A DNA stretch of 64,000 nt from a marine group bacterium Sva0996 bin134 (GCA_002239105.1 MPNQ01000001.1:62001-126000); one strand, 5' to 3'. Counted from the stretch's first letter, positions 36,899 to 46,663 are shown. Program-made: numbers and translations. The notes: generated from the sequence alone by a model not told the origin.

Positions 36899-38295
36899 GG
36901 GCATGCATCCAGGCGGTTCAGGAAGCGCTCAGCCCAGCGCTGGGCGGTGTTGGTTCTCACCACCCGTCTCATGGTCCGCATGGCGGGCTCGGCGTCGGCG
37001 CCGGAGCGGTGAGCGGCAGCTTCCATGGCGGTCTTCAGCCCCTCGATGTCGTGGGGGTTGATCAGCTCGGCGGTCCGAAGCTCTTGGGCTGCACCGGTGA
37101 ACTCGGAGAGCACCAGCACCCCGGTGCTGTCGGGCCGGCAGGCCACGTACTCCTTGGCCACTAGGTTCATGCCGTCGCGCAGCGGGGTCACCAGCATCAC
37201 GTCAGCGATCAGATACATGGCCACCAGCTCCTCGATGGGGTGGCTCTGGTGCAGGTAGTGGACCACGGGACGGCCCATCACCCCGAAGTTCCCGTTCACG
37301 TCGCCCACCATCTGCTCGACTGCCTGGCGGACCTCGGCGTATCCGGTGACCTGCGACCGGCTGGGCTCGGCGATCTGTACCAGCACGCACTGATCCGGCG
37401 ACAGCCGGCCCTCGGCCAGCAGCTCTCGGAAGGCCCGCAGCCGGACTTCGATGCCCTTGGTGTAGTCGAGGCGGTCGACGCCCAACAGCACGGCGGCCGG
37501 AGAGCCGAGGGTTTCGCGGATCTCCTCCGCCCGGGCCCTTACGCCGGGATCAGCGGCCAATCGGGCGATCCGGTCGACGTCTATGCCGATAGGAAAGGCG
37601 CCCACCTGGGTGGTGTGGCCGTTCCGGGAGATCACCCTTCCGGTGGTCTTAACTCCGGTGATCCGGTTCACTGCCCGGCAGAAGTTGTCGGCTCCCAATG
37701 CCGTTTGCAGGCCGATCAAGTCGGCGCCCAATAGGCCGTCGATGATCTCGGATCGCCAGGGCAGCCGTATGTACAGCTCGCGGGCCGGGAAGGGTATGTG
37801 GAGGAAGAACCCGATCCGCAGGTCGGGCCGGGCCGCTCGCAGCAGGCCGGGCACCAGCAGCAGGTGATAGTCGTGGATCCACACGGTGGCGCCGGGGGCG
37901 GCCAACTGCGCCACGGCGGCGGCATAGCGCTGGTTGACGGTCCGGTAGGCGTCCCACCAGGTGCGGTGGTATTCGGGGGGCACCAGGGCGTCGTGGAACA
38001 GCGGCCATAGGGTGGCGTTGGAAAACCCCTCGTAGAACAGCTGGAGCTCTCCCTGGCTGACGCCCACCGGGTGGCACTGGAACCCGTCCACCTCAAACGG
38101 CTCGGTGCCGGGGCCGGGGACGCCGGTCCAACCCACCCACGCCGCGTCGGGATTGCCCGACATGACGGGTCGCAGTGCCGACACCAGCCCGCCGGGACTG
38201 GGGACCCACTTGGCCGTGTCGCCCTCCCACACCCGTCTCACCGGGAGGCGATTGGCCGCGACCACGAAGTTCCACTTCTGATCGCCAGCAGCCAC
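36895..38295 (-). CDS. otsA: Trehalose-6-phosphate synthase
   Basis: GT20 enzyme that joins UDP- or ADP-glucose to glucose-6-phosphate. [42 protein letters not shown] and the C-terminal [10 protein letters not shown] are all family motifs. A start at the GTG 38295 gives 466 residues, normal for OtsA; the frame is open to 38406, which would add 37 residues without recognisable homology. Translationally coupled (ATGA) to the phosphatase-GH15 gene, forming the two-step trehalose pathway. Confidence 0.9.
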   Translation of the reverse strand: MAAGDQKWNFVVAANRLPVRRVWEGDTAKWVPSPGGLVSALRPVMSGNPDAAWVGWTGVPGPGTEPFEVDGFQCHPVGVSQGELQLFYEGFSNATLWPLFHDALVPPEYHRTWWDAYRTVNQRYAAAVAQLAAPGATVWIHDYHLLLVPGLLRAARPDLRIGFFLHIPFPARELYIRLPWRSEIIDGLLGADLIGLQTALGADNFCRAVNRITGVKTTGRVISRNGHTTQVGAFPIGIDVDRIARLAADPGVRARAEEIRETLGSPAAVLLGVDRLDYTKGIEVRLRAFRELLAEGRLSPDQCVLVQIAEPSRSQVTGYAEVRQAVEQMVGDVNGNFGVMGRPVVHYLHQSHPIEELVAMYLIADVMLVTPLRDGMNLVAKEYVACRPDSTGVLVLSEFTGAAQELRTAELINPHDIEGLKTAMEAAAHRSGADAEPAMRTMRRVVRTNTAQRWAERFLNRLDACP

Positions 38296-38454
38296 TTGGC
38301 CAAAATATCGCGCTGCCTTCAACGAGCAGAGGTTGTTATCCTCATTTGCGTAGTGGCCCCGGCCCAAGTGGCCGAGTCCGGTATTGAATTGCCGGGCCGG
38401 GGCCACTCATCGCGTTTGAAGACAGATGGGGCGATTTAGCCGGTTTACGGGAAC

Positions 38455-40689
38455 TCAGTCGAGGATGAGCGCCTGATCGGGGAGTTCCCGGTCGTCTCCG
38501 AGTTTGATGACGGCTTGGACGATGCGGCCAGTGAACGGGAATTGGCCGGTGTAGCGGGGGCTGGGGGACGGGGCCTTGGTGAAGCCCACGCTGATGCCCA
38601 CCGCGTGGATATGGGTGTTGTGGGTTTGGGGCATGGCTACTGATCCGACCTCGACGCCGTCCACCAGCAGTCGGCCGGTGCCGGCGTAGCTGCCGGTGCG
38701 CTCGAAGGCGGCAGTTACCGTCAAAGATCCGGCTGGCAGAGGCTCAGCCGATGCGGCCACGTAGTGCTCCCAGGCCATGTTGTAGTCCCACACCAGATGA
38801 CCGTCTTGGATGTACAGGGCGAACCCTGAAGCCACGTCACCGCAGGCCAGCAGGGTGCCGTCGTCGCCGTCGGCCCGCTCCAGCTCGACGGCGATCTCAT
38901 AGGACACGTTCTTGAGGTCGGGACAGCCGTCGCTGGGGATGTACGCGCCGGGGTAGTACACGAACCGGGACCGGCTGGTGATGGGCCGGGGCTTGGGTAC
39001 GTGGAACCGTTCCAAGATGCGGTCGTCTAGGGGCAGCACCTGGTAGTCGCGGGCCGCCTCCCACCAGCAGTCAATGAGGGTCGCCAGCCGCTCAGGCTCG
39101 GCCTCGGCCAGGTCTCGCGCCTCGGAGAAGTCCTGATCCAGGTGGTACAGCTCCCAGCGGTCGTCGTCGAAGCTCTCTCCCTGGATGTGGCGGGTCACCG
39201 CCTTCCACCCGTCGACCCACATAGCCCGGTGGCCCAGCATCTCGTAGTACTGATCGGCCTTGGCCGTGGGGGCCTCAGCATCTGAGAAGGAATAGACCAT
39301 GCTGGTGCCCTCGATTGGCATCTGGTCGACTCCGGCCATCTCTGAGGGAGGCTCGAGGCCGATGGCCTCCAACAGGGTGGGGGCGATGTCGCTCACATGG
39401 TGGTACTGGGTGCGCACTTTCCCGGTATCGGAGATGCCGGCGGGCCAGGAGATGATGAGCGGATCCCGCACCCCACCGGCGTGGGTGTTCTGCTTGTACC
39501 ACTTCAGCGGGGTATTGCCGGCCATGGCCCATCCCATGGGGTAGGCCATCCACGAGTTGGGCCCGCCGATCTCGTCGATGTCGGCCAGCTGTTGGGCGAG
39601 TGACCGGGGTTCGAGGCCGTTGATGAAGCGCATGGCGTTCTCATGGCCCGAAGGGCCGCCCTCTTGGGTGGCCCCGTTGTCGGACAGCAGCACGAACACG
39701 GTGTTGTCGGCCTGGCCGATCTCCTGGAGCGTGGCGACAAGCCGGCCCAAGTGCTCGTCGGTGTGGGTGAGCATCCCGGCGTAGGCCTGCTGCATCCGAG
39801 TGGCCAACCGCTGCTCGTCTGCGCTCAGCTCCTCCCATTCGGGCACGCCGGGGTTGAACGGGGGCAGCTCGGTGTCTTCGGGGATGATGCCGATTTCCTT
39901 TTGGCGGGCGAAGCGCTCCTCTCGGATGGCGCCCCACCCGGTGTCGTAGCGCCCGTTGTAGCGATCTATGTGGGGTTTGGGAGCGTGGATCGGATAGTGG
40001 CCGGTGCCGAAGCACAGGTAAAGGAAGAACGGGCGCTCGGGCCACGCCGAGGTTTGGGCGGTGACCATGCCGATGGCTTGGTCAACCAGGTCCTCGGTGA
40101 CGTGGTAGCCGGGCTTGTCGGGAGCGTCGACGTGGTGGTTGTCGGCCACCAGGTCGGGATCCCATTGGTTGGTGGCCCCGTCCAAGAACCCGTAGTAGCG
40201 GTCGAACCCCCGCTGGAGCGGCCACTGGTCGAACGGGCCGGCCGGGGTGGTGTCCTCGATGGGGGCCAGGTGCCACTTGCCCACCGCGAAGGTGGAGTAG
40301 CCCGCGGGGCGGAGCATCTCGGCCATGGTGGCCGCCCGGTTGGAGATGCGCCCGGTGCAGCCGGGGAAACCGGTGTCCCAGTTGCTGACCACGGCCATGC
40401 CCACCGAGTGGTGGTTGCGGCCGGTGAGCAGGCAGGCCCGGGTGGGGGAGCAGATGGCGGTGGTGTGGAAGTTGTTATAGCGCAGGCCGTTGGCGGCCAG
40501 GGCGTCCATGGTGGGGGTGTCGATCTCGGAGCCGTAGCAGCCCAGGTCGGCGAAGCCCACGTCGTCGAGGACGACCATGACCACGTTGGGGCTGCCTTCT
40601 GGCGGGGTTACGGGGTCGGGCCACCAGGGGGTTGAGTCGGCGACGGTGTTGCCGATGGTGCCGCCGTAGGGTTGGTTGTTGGAGGTCAT
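38455..40689 (-). CDS. Arylsulfatase-type sulfatase
   Basis: A 744-residue type I sulfatase. VVLDDVGFADLGCYG (39-53) gives the metal-binding aspartates, and CSPTRACLLTGR begins at Cys80, the residue that must be converted to formylglycine. The C-terminal part has WELYHLDQDFSEARDLAE and a beta-rich tail. There is no signal peptide, so it is probably cytoplasmic. No formylglycine-generating enzyme is seen in this window. The ATG at 40689 has a good upstream region; the frame upstream is low complexity. Confidence 0.9.
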   Translation of the reverse strand: MTSNNQPYGGTIGNTVADSTPWWPDPVTPPEGSPNVVMVVLDDVGFADLGCYGSEIDTPTMDALAANGLRYNNFHTTAICSPTRACLLTGRNHHSVGMAVVSNWDTGFPGCTGRISNRAATMAEMLRPAGYSTFAVGKWHLAPIEDTTPAGPFDQWPLQRGFDRYYGFLDGATNQWDPDLVADNHHVDAPDKPGYHVTEDLVDQAIGMVTAQTSAWPERPFFLYLCFGTGHYPIHAPKPHIDRYNGRYDTGWGAIREERFARQKEIGIIPEDTELPPFNPGVPEWEELSADEQRLATRMQQAYAGMLTHTDEHLGRLVATLQEIGQADNTVFVLLSDNGATQEGGPSGHENAMRFINGLEPRSLAQQLADIDEIGGPNSWMAYPMGWAMAGNTPLKWYKQNTHAGGVRDPLIISWPAGISDTGKVRTQYHHVSDIAPTLLEAIGLEPPSEMAGVDQMPIEGTSMVYSFSDAEAPTAKADQYYEMLGHRAMWVDGWKAVTRHIQGESFDDDRWELYHLDQDFSEARDLAEAEPERLATLIDCWWEAARDYQVLPLDDRILERFHVPKPRPITSRSRFVYYPGAYIPSDGCPDLKNVSYEIAVELERADGDDGTLLACGDVASGFALYIQDGHLVWDYNMAWEHYVAASAEPLPAGSLTVTAAFERTGSYAGTGRLLVDGVEVGSVAMPQTHNTHIHAVGISVGFTKAPSPSPRYTGQFPFTGRIVQAVIKLGDDRELPDQALILD

Positions 40690-40747
40690 GGTGTGGTTGC
40701 TAGCACATGCTGGGTTGGCAGCGGGATTTTGGGGTTTACCATCCACC

Positions 40748-40893
40748 GGCGGGGCGGCGGCCTGTTCTTGACGGGGTCGTGGTGGCGGGTCCTGTCCCGG
40801 CCCAGCCCGCCGTCCTCGCAGAGCTGCGGGCGGCGGGCGCCCTGAGCCGGGCCACCCCCCACCACGACCCATTTTGTGGGCCGCCGCCCCGCC
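40748..40893. repeat. 146-nt imperfect hairpin in a gene-free region
   Basis: The region 40690-41000 holds no gene. Within it nested complementary arms fold onto each other: 40748-40762 with 40879-40893 (15 of 15), 40774-40785 with 40859-40870 (12 of 12), CCCGGC at 40796-40801 with GCCGGG at 40846-40851, CCCGCC at 40806-40811 with GGCGGG at 40832-40837, and CGCAG/CTGCG at 40817-40828. The element lies between two divergent genes. No terminator T-run or target duplication is evident. Confidence 0.75.
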
Positions 40894-41000
40894 TACGTTG
40901 TTGCCAGCACTATTTTTTGAGAGGGAGGGGGGCGGTACCAGCCCCTGCGTTACGGATATGTGAGCGGGGCTCGAGGAATCGTGGGAAGTAGGATTCGGCG

Positions 41001-42167
41001 GTGCCTGAGCGGTTGTTGAACCATCGACTGGTGGAGTTTGGGACCACCATCTTTGCGGAGATGTCGGCTTTGGCTTTGTCGACCGGGGCTATCAATTTGG
41101 GGCAGGGGTTTCCGGATACTGATGGGCCGGCTGAGGTGGCGGATGCGGCGGTGGCGGCTATTCGGGCGGGGTATAACCAGTATCCGCCGGGGCTGGGGAT
41201 TGCGGATCTGCGGTTGGCGGTGGCTGAGCACCAGAAGCGGTTCTACGGCCTGGACTTTGACCCTGACGCAGAGGTGCTCATAACGGCGGGGGCCACTGAG
41301 GCCATCGCGGCGGTGATGCTGTCGCTTCTGGAGCCGGGCGACGAGGTGGTGCTGTTCGAGCCCTATTACGACTCCCATATCGCCGGCATCGCCATGGCCG
41401 GGGCCGAGCGGCGGCTGGTGACCTTGCGGCCGCCCGACTATCGGTTCGATCCCGACGAACTGGCCGCGGCCATCGGTCCCCGTACCCGGATGATCGTGGT
41501 GAACTCGCCGCACAACCCCACTGGGAAGGTGTTCGACAGAGGCGAGCTTGAGCTGATCGCCGAGTTGTGCCGGGAGCACGATCTGCTGGCAGTAACCGAC
41601 GAGGTGTACGAGCATTTGGCCTACGACGGAGAGCACATTCCAATGGCGACGCTGCCGGGGATGAGAGAGCGCACCATCTCGGTGTCTTCGGGGGGCAAGA
41701 CGTTCTCGTTCACCGGGTGGAAGATCGGCTGGGTGTGCGCGGTGCCGGAGCTGCGCGAGGCCGTCACTACTGCCAAGCAGTTCTTGACCTTCGTCAATGG
41801 AGCGCCGTTCCAGCACGCCATGGCAGTGGGGCTGCGGCTGGGCGACGACTACTTCGACGGGCTGCGCAACAGTATGAGGGCTCGGCGCGACCAGCTCTCT
41901 GACGGGCTGGCCGCCGCCGGGTTCGAGGTATACCGCCCGGCGGGCACCTACTTCGTGACTGCCGATGTGCGGCCGCTGGGCTTTGACGACGGCATGGTGC
42001 TGTGCCGAAAACTGCCGGAGCTATGCGGGGTGGTGGCCGTGCCCAACGTGGTGTTCTACGACAACGAACACGAGGGGCGGCACTTGGTGCGGTTCGCCTT
42101 CTGCAAGCGCCCCGAGGTGCTTGACGAGGCGGTGGAGCGGCTGGCCAAGCTGGGGGCTGGCTCATGA
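41001..42167 (+). CDS. Pyridoxal-phosphate aminotransferase, class I/II (KAT/glutamine transaminase-like)
   Basis: A 388-residue fold-type I aminotransferase. NSPHNPTGKVF (168-178), VTDEVYEHL (198-206) and SSGGKTFSFTGWKIGW with the Schiff-base lysine Lys233 are intact. The pattern resembles kynurenine/glutamine transaminases, bacterial YbdL and mycobacterial DapC-like enzymes. It overlaps an omega-amidase gene by 4 nt, which favours a glutamine or methionine transaminase role, because the omega-amidase removes the resulting alpha-ketoglutaramate. Start GTG at 41001. Confidence 0.88.
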   Translation: MPERLLNHRLVEFGTTIFAEMSALALSTGAINLGQGFPDTDGPAEVADAAVAAIRAGYNQYPPGLGIADLRLAVAEHQKRFYGLDFDPDAEVLITAGATEAIAAVMLSLLEPGDEVVLFEPYYDSHIAGIAMAGAERRLVTLRPPDYRFDPDELAAAIGPRTRMIVVNSPHNPTGKVFDRGELELIAELCREHDLLAVTDEVYEHLAYDGEHIPMATLPGMRERTISVSSGGKTFSFTGWKIGWVCAVPELREAVTTAKQFLTFVNGAPFQHAMAVGLRLGDDYFDGLRNSMRARRDQLSDGLAAAGFEVYRPAGTYFVTADVRPLGFDDGMVLCRKLPELCGVVAVPNVVFYDNEHEGRHLVRFAFCKRPEVLDEAVERLAKLGAGS

Positions 42168-42928
42168 AGGTCGCCGCCGTCCAACACGACATCGAGTGGG
42201 AGGACCCGGAGGCCAACTTTGCGTCGCTCGGCCCCAAGGTGGCCCAGGCCGCGGCCGACGGCGTTCGGCTGGTGGTGTTGGCCGAGATGTACTCAACGGG
42301 GTTCTCAATGGCTTCAGACCGGGTGGCCGAGCCGCCCGACGGGCCCAGCGTGGAGTTTCTGGTCGACCAGGCCGCGGCCCACGGTGTGTGGGTTTGCGGG
42401 TCGGTGCCGGTGCGGGATGCGTCGTTGGCTGAACTACCCATGAACCGGTTCGTGCTGGCTGGCCCCGACGGGGTGGAGGCAACCTACGACAAGATTCACC
42501 CGTTCTCCTACGGCGGTGAGCACGAACATTATGCCGCAGGCGCCGAGCGGCTGACCGTGACCGTTGAAGGGGTGAGAATCACCCCGTTTGTGTGTTACGA
42601 CCTGCGATTTTCCGATGAGTTCTGGACGTTGGCCCACGACACCGACTGCTTCGTGGTGGTGGCCAACTGGCCCGCACCTCGTCGGGCCCATTGGTCGGCG
42701 CTGCTGTTGGCCCGGGCCATCGAGAATCAGGCCTATGTGGTGGGGGTGAACCGGGTGGGCAGTGGGGGCGGCATCGACTATCAGGGCGACTCGGTGGTCA
42801 TCGATCCGTTCGGGGTCGAGGTGGCGGCTGCCCCTGAGGGTGAAGAGGCCGTGCTGTACGCCGACATCGACCTCGCCCGGTTGGACCAGGTCCGTTCCCG
42901 CTATCCGTTTCTCGCCGACCGGCGATAG
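42164..42928 (+). CDS. Carbon-nitrogen hydrolase, omega-amidase-like (NIT2/YafV type)
   Basis: A 254-residue nitrilase-superfamily enzyme with the full catalytic triad: Glu41 in LAEMYSTGF, Lys110 in YDKIHPFSYGGE and Cys144 in FVCYDLRF. The YDLRF and NWPAPRR segments are typical of omega-amidases acting on alpha-ketoglutaramate or alpha-ketosuccinamate. ATGA overlap with the aminotransferase gene indicates coupled production. Confidence 0.88.
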   Translation: MKVAAVQHDIEWEDPEANFASLGPKVAQAAADGVRLVVLAEMYSTGFSMASDRVAEPPDGPSVEFLVDQAAAHGVWVCGSVPVRDASLAELPMNRFVLAGPDGVEATYDKIHPFSYGGEHEHYAAGAERLTVTVEGVRITPFVCYDLRFSDEFWTLAHDTDCFVVVANWPAPRRAHWSALLLARAIENQAYVVGVNRVGSGGGIDYQGDSVVIDPFGVEVAAAPEGEEAVLYADIDLARLDQVRSRYPFLADRR

Positions 42929-42967
42929 TCCGCCCCTGCCAATTCACAGACGGACCACTAACCAACA

Positions 42968-44128
42968 GTGACTGACCAGAGCCAGCCCCTGCTAACGGGC
43001 CGCTTCGTCGTGCTGTGCCTTTGTGGCGTGTTCTATTTCATGTCGTTGGGTCTGGTGTACCCGGTGCTGCCTGGTTTCGTGGAAAACGATTTGGGCGGAG
43101 GGCCGGTAGCGGTGGGTCTGGCCGTCGGCGGGTTCGGCCTGTCGGCTGCCATCGCCCGTCCCCTAGTCGGTCCGCTGGGCGATTCCAAGGGCCGGCGCTT
43201 TCTAGTTGTGTGGGGGTGTGTGCTGGCCGGCTTCGGAATCCTGGGCAACCTGTGGGTTGCCTCGGTGGCGGTGGCGGTGCTGTTCCGGCTGCTTACCGGT
43301 TTGGGAGAAGCCGCCTACTTCGTGGGCATCGCCGCGGCCGCCCAGGACATGGCCCCTGAGCATCGCCGGGGAGAGGCCACCTCGTACTTCTCGGTCACGG
43401 TGTACTCGGGTCTGGCCGCAGGACCGATCATCGGCGAGCAGTTGGAGGGCGCGGTCAGTGCCGACGCAGTCTGGATATTGGGCGGGGCGCTGTGCGCGCT
43501 CGGCACTGTGCTGGGCGCGATGTCCATGCCCGGCCGTCCCGAGGGTGCCCAGTCGGGTTGGCCGACGTCGTTCATACACCGGCCCGCCGCCCGCCCGGCG
43601 CTGTTGTTGGGGCTGGGGCTTATGGGCTACTCCGGGTTCTTGGCGTTCATCAAGCTCCATGTGGACGACATCGGCTTTGCCCACTCAGGGGCGGTGTTCG
43701 CCACCTTCGCGGTGATGGTGATCAGCCTGCGGATACTGCTGGCTCGCCTGCCCGACCGCCTAGGGCCCCAGCGCACCAGCACCTTGTCCTATGTGTTCTC
43801 GGCCACCGGCCTTTGGACAATTGCTTTCTGGCAGCAGATCCCCGGTGTGTTCGTCGGCACCGCCATCTTGGCCATGGGCCAGACGTTTCTGTTCCCGGCT
43901 CTGTTCGTGCTGGCCATCCAGTCGGCGCCCGTCAACCGGCGCAGCCAGGCCATCGGCACCTTCAGCATCGCCTTCGACCTGGCCGTCGGCTTAGGAGGGC
44001 TCATATTAGGTGGCGTGGTCGAGCTGTCGTCGTACTCCATGGCCTTTTTCGCCGGTGGTTCGCTGTCGCTGGTGGCCCTAGTGGTGAGTCGCACCCTGGT
44101 TCGCCCCCAGCTTGAAGTGTCGTATTGA
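42968..44128 (+). CDS. Major facilitator superfamily transporter
   Basis: A 386-residue protein with about 12 membrane helices. GPLGDSKGRRF after the second helix is the MFS A-motif and RLLTGLGEAAYFVGIAAAAQD the fourth-helix motif. A drug or metabolite efflux role is plausible but not shown. The start is the GTG at 42968, 39 bp after the omega-amidase gene, so the three genes may form one transcript. Confidence 0.85.
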   Translation: MTDQSQPLLTGRFVVLCLCGVFYFMSLGLVYPVLPGFVENDLGGGPVAVGLAVGGFGLSAAIARPLVGPLGDSKGRRFLVVWGCVLAGFGILGNLWVASVAVAVLFRLLTGLGEAAYFVGIAAAAQDMAPEHRRGEATSYFSVTVYSGLAAGPIIGEQLEGAVSADAVWILGGALCALGTVLGAMSMPGRPEGAQSGWPTSFIHRPAARPALLLGLGLMGYSGFLAFIKLHVDDIGFAHSGAVFATFAVMVISLRILLARLPDRLGPQRTSTLSYVFSATGLWTIAFWQQIPGVFVGTAILAMGQTFLFPALFVLAIQSAPVNRRSQAIGTFSIAFDLAVGLGGLILGGVVELSSYSMAFFAGGSLSLVALVVSRTLVRPQLEVSY

Positions 44129-44141
44129 ATTTGCCCATTGA

Positions 44142-44218
44142 CATCGGAGGATCGGCGTAGCAGAGTTGGCGCCTTCCCCCTGAACTTCCCCCTCATCGCG
44201 CTTGACGCGCCTCCGATG
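44142..44218. repeat. Inverted and direct repeats in the leader of the secreted-protein gene
   Basis: CATCGGAGG (44142-44150) is complementary to CCTCCGATG (44210-44218). Between them CTTCCCCCT occurs twice (44173-44181 and 44185-44193, period 12), and CGCGCTTGACGCG can form a small hairpin. The block ends 18 bp before the ATG at 44236 and could be a structured leader or regulator site. Confidence 0.5.
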
Positions 44219-44235
44219 AGCCGAAAGGAAGTTCA

Positions 44236-45153
44236 ATGCGAGGCTCCACGCTCGTAGCCTGGGCTGTTGTCTGCCTCCTCACTGTGTCCCACCTCGAATC
44301 GGCGGCTGGGTGGCAGCAGGCCGATGAAGGCACGTCGGTCGAGGCCGGAGATGGATTGGTGGAGCTGGGGGCATGGATAGAAGTAGACGTGCCCGGGGTG
44401 TCCGAGCCCGACGTCCACCCGGACGACCCCTCGCTGCCGCCCTGCTACTTCCGGCAGGCCAACTACGCGGAGCTGAGCGCGTGGTTGGAGAACGACTTCG
44501 TGATCGCTCCCGACCCCGAAGAGGTGTACATCTTGAAGCTCTGCGAAACCGACGAAGGTACGCAGCTCGTTACTTTCTGGGTACACCAGCCCGCCCCGCC
44601 CAAAGAGCCTCCGCCGCCCACAATCAAAGAGACCACCCGGTTGCGCAACGAAGCCTGGGGCCAGCTGGCCATCCCCGAGCCGACCACGCAAATGGCGCCT
44701 GGCCAGGTCACCATTGTCCAGATCCCCACCTTCGTTTGGGTGTCGGCCGCTGACCGCGCCCCGGTGTCGGAAACGGTCACCTCCACGCTCGACGGCCACG
44801 AGCTGACCCTCACTGCCACCGCCTACCCCCGTCGCCTGGGCTTTCTGCGGATCGACATGGGCGACGGCAATACGCTGTGGTGCGACGCCGACGACGTCGT
44901 AGCCTTCGACCACTCACGGGACCCGCTGGACCAGCCGTCCAACTGCTTCCACTACTACCGACAATCGTCGGTGAACGCCCCCGACCTTCGCTATCAGGTG
45001 GCGCTCACCGCTTACTGGGATGTCTCAGTGAGGTGCACCTTCAGCGGCGGCCCCTGCACCAATCCACCCCCCGCCGTCCCCACGCAGGTACTGACCGCCC
45101 CGCCCCACCCCATAGCCGTAGCCGAGATCCAAGCCCTCGCCCGCCCTGGCTAG
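44236..45153 (+). CDS. Secreted hypothetical protein
   Basis: A 305-residue protein with an N-terminal Sec signal (about 1-26, STLVAWAVVCLLTV then SAAG). The mature part is Pro-rich in the middle (PAPPKEPPPPT) and has several cysteines that could pair outside the cell. The later half resembles Ig-like or PKD-like beta strands, but no family is recognised. AAAGGAAG precedes the ATG. A short Pro-rich stretch ends the protein. Confidence 0.65.
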   Translation: MRGSTLVAWAVVCLLTVSHLESAAGWQQADEGTSVEAGDGLVELGAWIEVDVPGVSEPDVHPDDPSLPPCYFRQANYAELSAWLENDFVIAPDPEEVYILKLCETDEGTQLVTFWVHQPAPPKEPPPPTIKETTRLRNEAWGQLAIPEPTTQMAPGQVTIVQIPTFVWVSAADRAPVSETVTSTLDGHELTLTATAYPRRLGFLRIDMGDGNTLWCDADDVVAFDHSRDPLDQPSNCFHYYRQSSVNAPDLRYQVALTAYWDVSVRCTFSGGPCTNPPPAVPTQVLTAPPHPIAVAEIQALARPG

Positions 45154-45187
45154 GCGCCCCAACCCAATCGCCGAACCCCCTGGCGAC

Positions 45188-45240
45188 CCGCCGGGCTGTC
45201 ACCTCCGAACCATGGAAAAACCAAGGTGACAGTCCGGCGG
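45188..45240. repeat. 17-bp stem hairpin upstream of the initiator tRNA
   Basis: Arms 45188-45204 and 45224-45240 pair over 17 positions with one G-T wobble, around a 19-nt loop containing a run of five A. It lies 34 bp after the secreted-protein gene and 29 bp before the tRNA. No T-run follows, so an intrinsic terminator is not clear; a processing signal or operator is possible. Confidence 0.7.
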
Positions 45241-45269
45241 CAGGGGGATAAAGTGATCAGTCCACTCGA

Positions 45270-45343
<74 letters not shown>

Positions 45344-45407
45344 CTAGGAGAGGAGCTAGGGCGGCTCCGTTGCCCGAGGTCACGCCATTCCGGGTAGATT
45401 TGGCAAT

Positions 45408-46055
45408 GTGCCAGCATCTGATCGCCCTGTTCTCGGGGACGCAGCGTTGCCTGCGAGCGGTTCGGCGCAGGCGACCGAGCAGCTACTAGAGGCAGCTGCA
45501 CAAGAGTTCATCGAGCGCGGTTACGACGGAGCCAGGGTTGTCGATATTTCCCGCCGAGCCGGAGTAACAACAGGAGCGGTGTACGCACGCTGGCGCGACA
45601 AGAACGAAATGATGGTCGCCGCTCTGGACCACATCTTCGCGCAACTCCTCCCCAATACAAGGTTCGACGACTCGCAAAGCGAAGCGGAGCCTCCCGACTT
45701 GATTCTGTTGTTGGGAGCGAAACTGCTGGAGCCCAACAGACAGAGAGAGGTGCTGGCGCAGGTATTTGGCAGCGCTCGCAACAATGAAGCGATCGGTGCC
45801 TGTTTAGAGCAGTTCATCAACGAAGAAGCCAGCCAGGTCGCGGCCATAGTCGAAAACGGCAGGGAAGACGGGTTTGTCGACCCGGGGCTCAGCACCGCCG
45901 CCATAGCTTTACTGTGCCAAGCAGCCGCGCTCGGTATTCGCTTGCTGATACTCGGGGGATTGCAGGACCACCATGTCCCATCGCCAAGCGAATGGAACGA
46001 ACTGCTGGTGAGGCTGATCGGCTCGGTTGCCCCGCTCGAAACGGCTGACTCCTAG
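45408..46055 (+). CDS. TetR-family transcriptional regulator
   Basis: A 215-residue regulator. The N-terminal helix-turn-helix (about 30-70) includes AAQEFIERGYDGARVVDISRRAGVTTGAVYARWRDKNEM. The ligand domain is helical and not specific. Start GTG at 45408. Its operator may be the palindrome before the P450 gene at 47934, but no copy is seen at its own promoter. Confidence 0.85.
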   Translation: MPASDRPVLGDAALPASGSAQATEQLLEAAAQEFIERGYDGARVVDISRRAGVTTGAVYARWRDKNEMMVAALDHIFAQLLPNTRFDDSQSEAEPPDLILLLGAKLLEPNRQREVLAQVFGSARNNEAIGACLEQFINEEASQVAAIVENGREDGFVDPGLSTAAIALLCQAAALGIRLLILGGLQDHHVPSPSEWNELLVRLIGSVAPLETADS

Positions 46056-46216
46056 CGCCGCGCACTTACCAATCGAGCGGGCACAGGAACAGCGAACCTC
46101 CCCGGATGGGCCGTGTTTCGGCTGGTTCTGGGTGGTCGGGGTGGTCGTCAAGACCCCACTAGCAGGTCCTTCACGCCGCCCCCACCGCCTGAATTCACGT
46201 AGGCTGACCGATTGCC

Positions 46217-46651
46217 ATGAGCAAGCGACTCTTTACCGCCAGTCGAGTGGTTCCTGCTGCTCCCGAGGAGATCTTCGCCTTGCTGGCCGACCCGGCCCGC
46301 CATGTCGAGATAGACGGGTCTGGAACCGTTCATCGGCTCATCACCGGTCAGGGGTCCATGCAACTGGGGTCGGAGTTCACGATGGCCATGAAGGCGTACG
46401 GCTTCCCCTACAGAATGACCAGCAAGGTGGTGGAATACGAGGAGAACCGGCTCATCGCCTGGTGCAACTTGGTCAAGAACCGCTGGCGCTATGAGTTGGA
46501 GCCTGTAGAGGGCGGCACACGGGTAACCGAGTCGGCTGACTACAGAAGTATCCGATTCCCGCACCTCACCATGTGGTTGATCAGAGACGAACTGATCGAA
46601 GACTCCATCGCCACCACTCTGGACAACCTGGTCAAGCGCTTCTCTCCATGA
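46217..46651 (+). CDS. SRPBCC-family protein (polyketide cyclase/START-like)
   Basis: A 144-residue alpha/beta helix-grip protein: FTASRVVPAAPEEIFALLADPARHVEIDGS at the N-terminus and VTESADYRS near the end are typical of SRPBCC ligand-binding domains. No catalytic residues can be assigned. It is convergent with the P450 gene and 12 bp away from its stop. ATG at 46217. Confidence 0.78.
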   Translation: MSKRLFTASRVVPAAPEEIFALLADPARHVEIDGSGTVHRLITGQGSMQLGSEFTMAMKAYGFPYRMTSKVVEYEENRLIAWCNLVKNRWRYELEPVEGGTRVTESADYRSIRFPHLTMWLIRDELIEDSIATTLDNLVKRFSP

Positions 46652-46663
46652 CCTGAGTTTGAC

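Noticed and set aside
45188..45240. Intrinsic terminator after the secreted-protein gene
   Set aside because: The stem is strong but no T-run follows on either strand.
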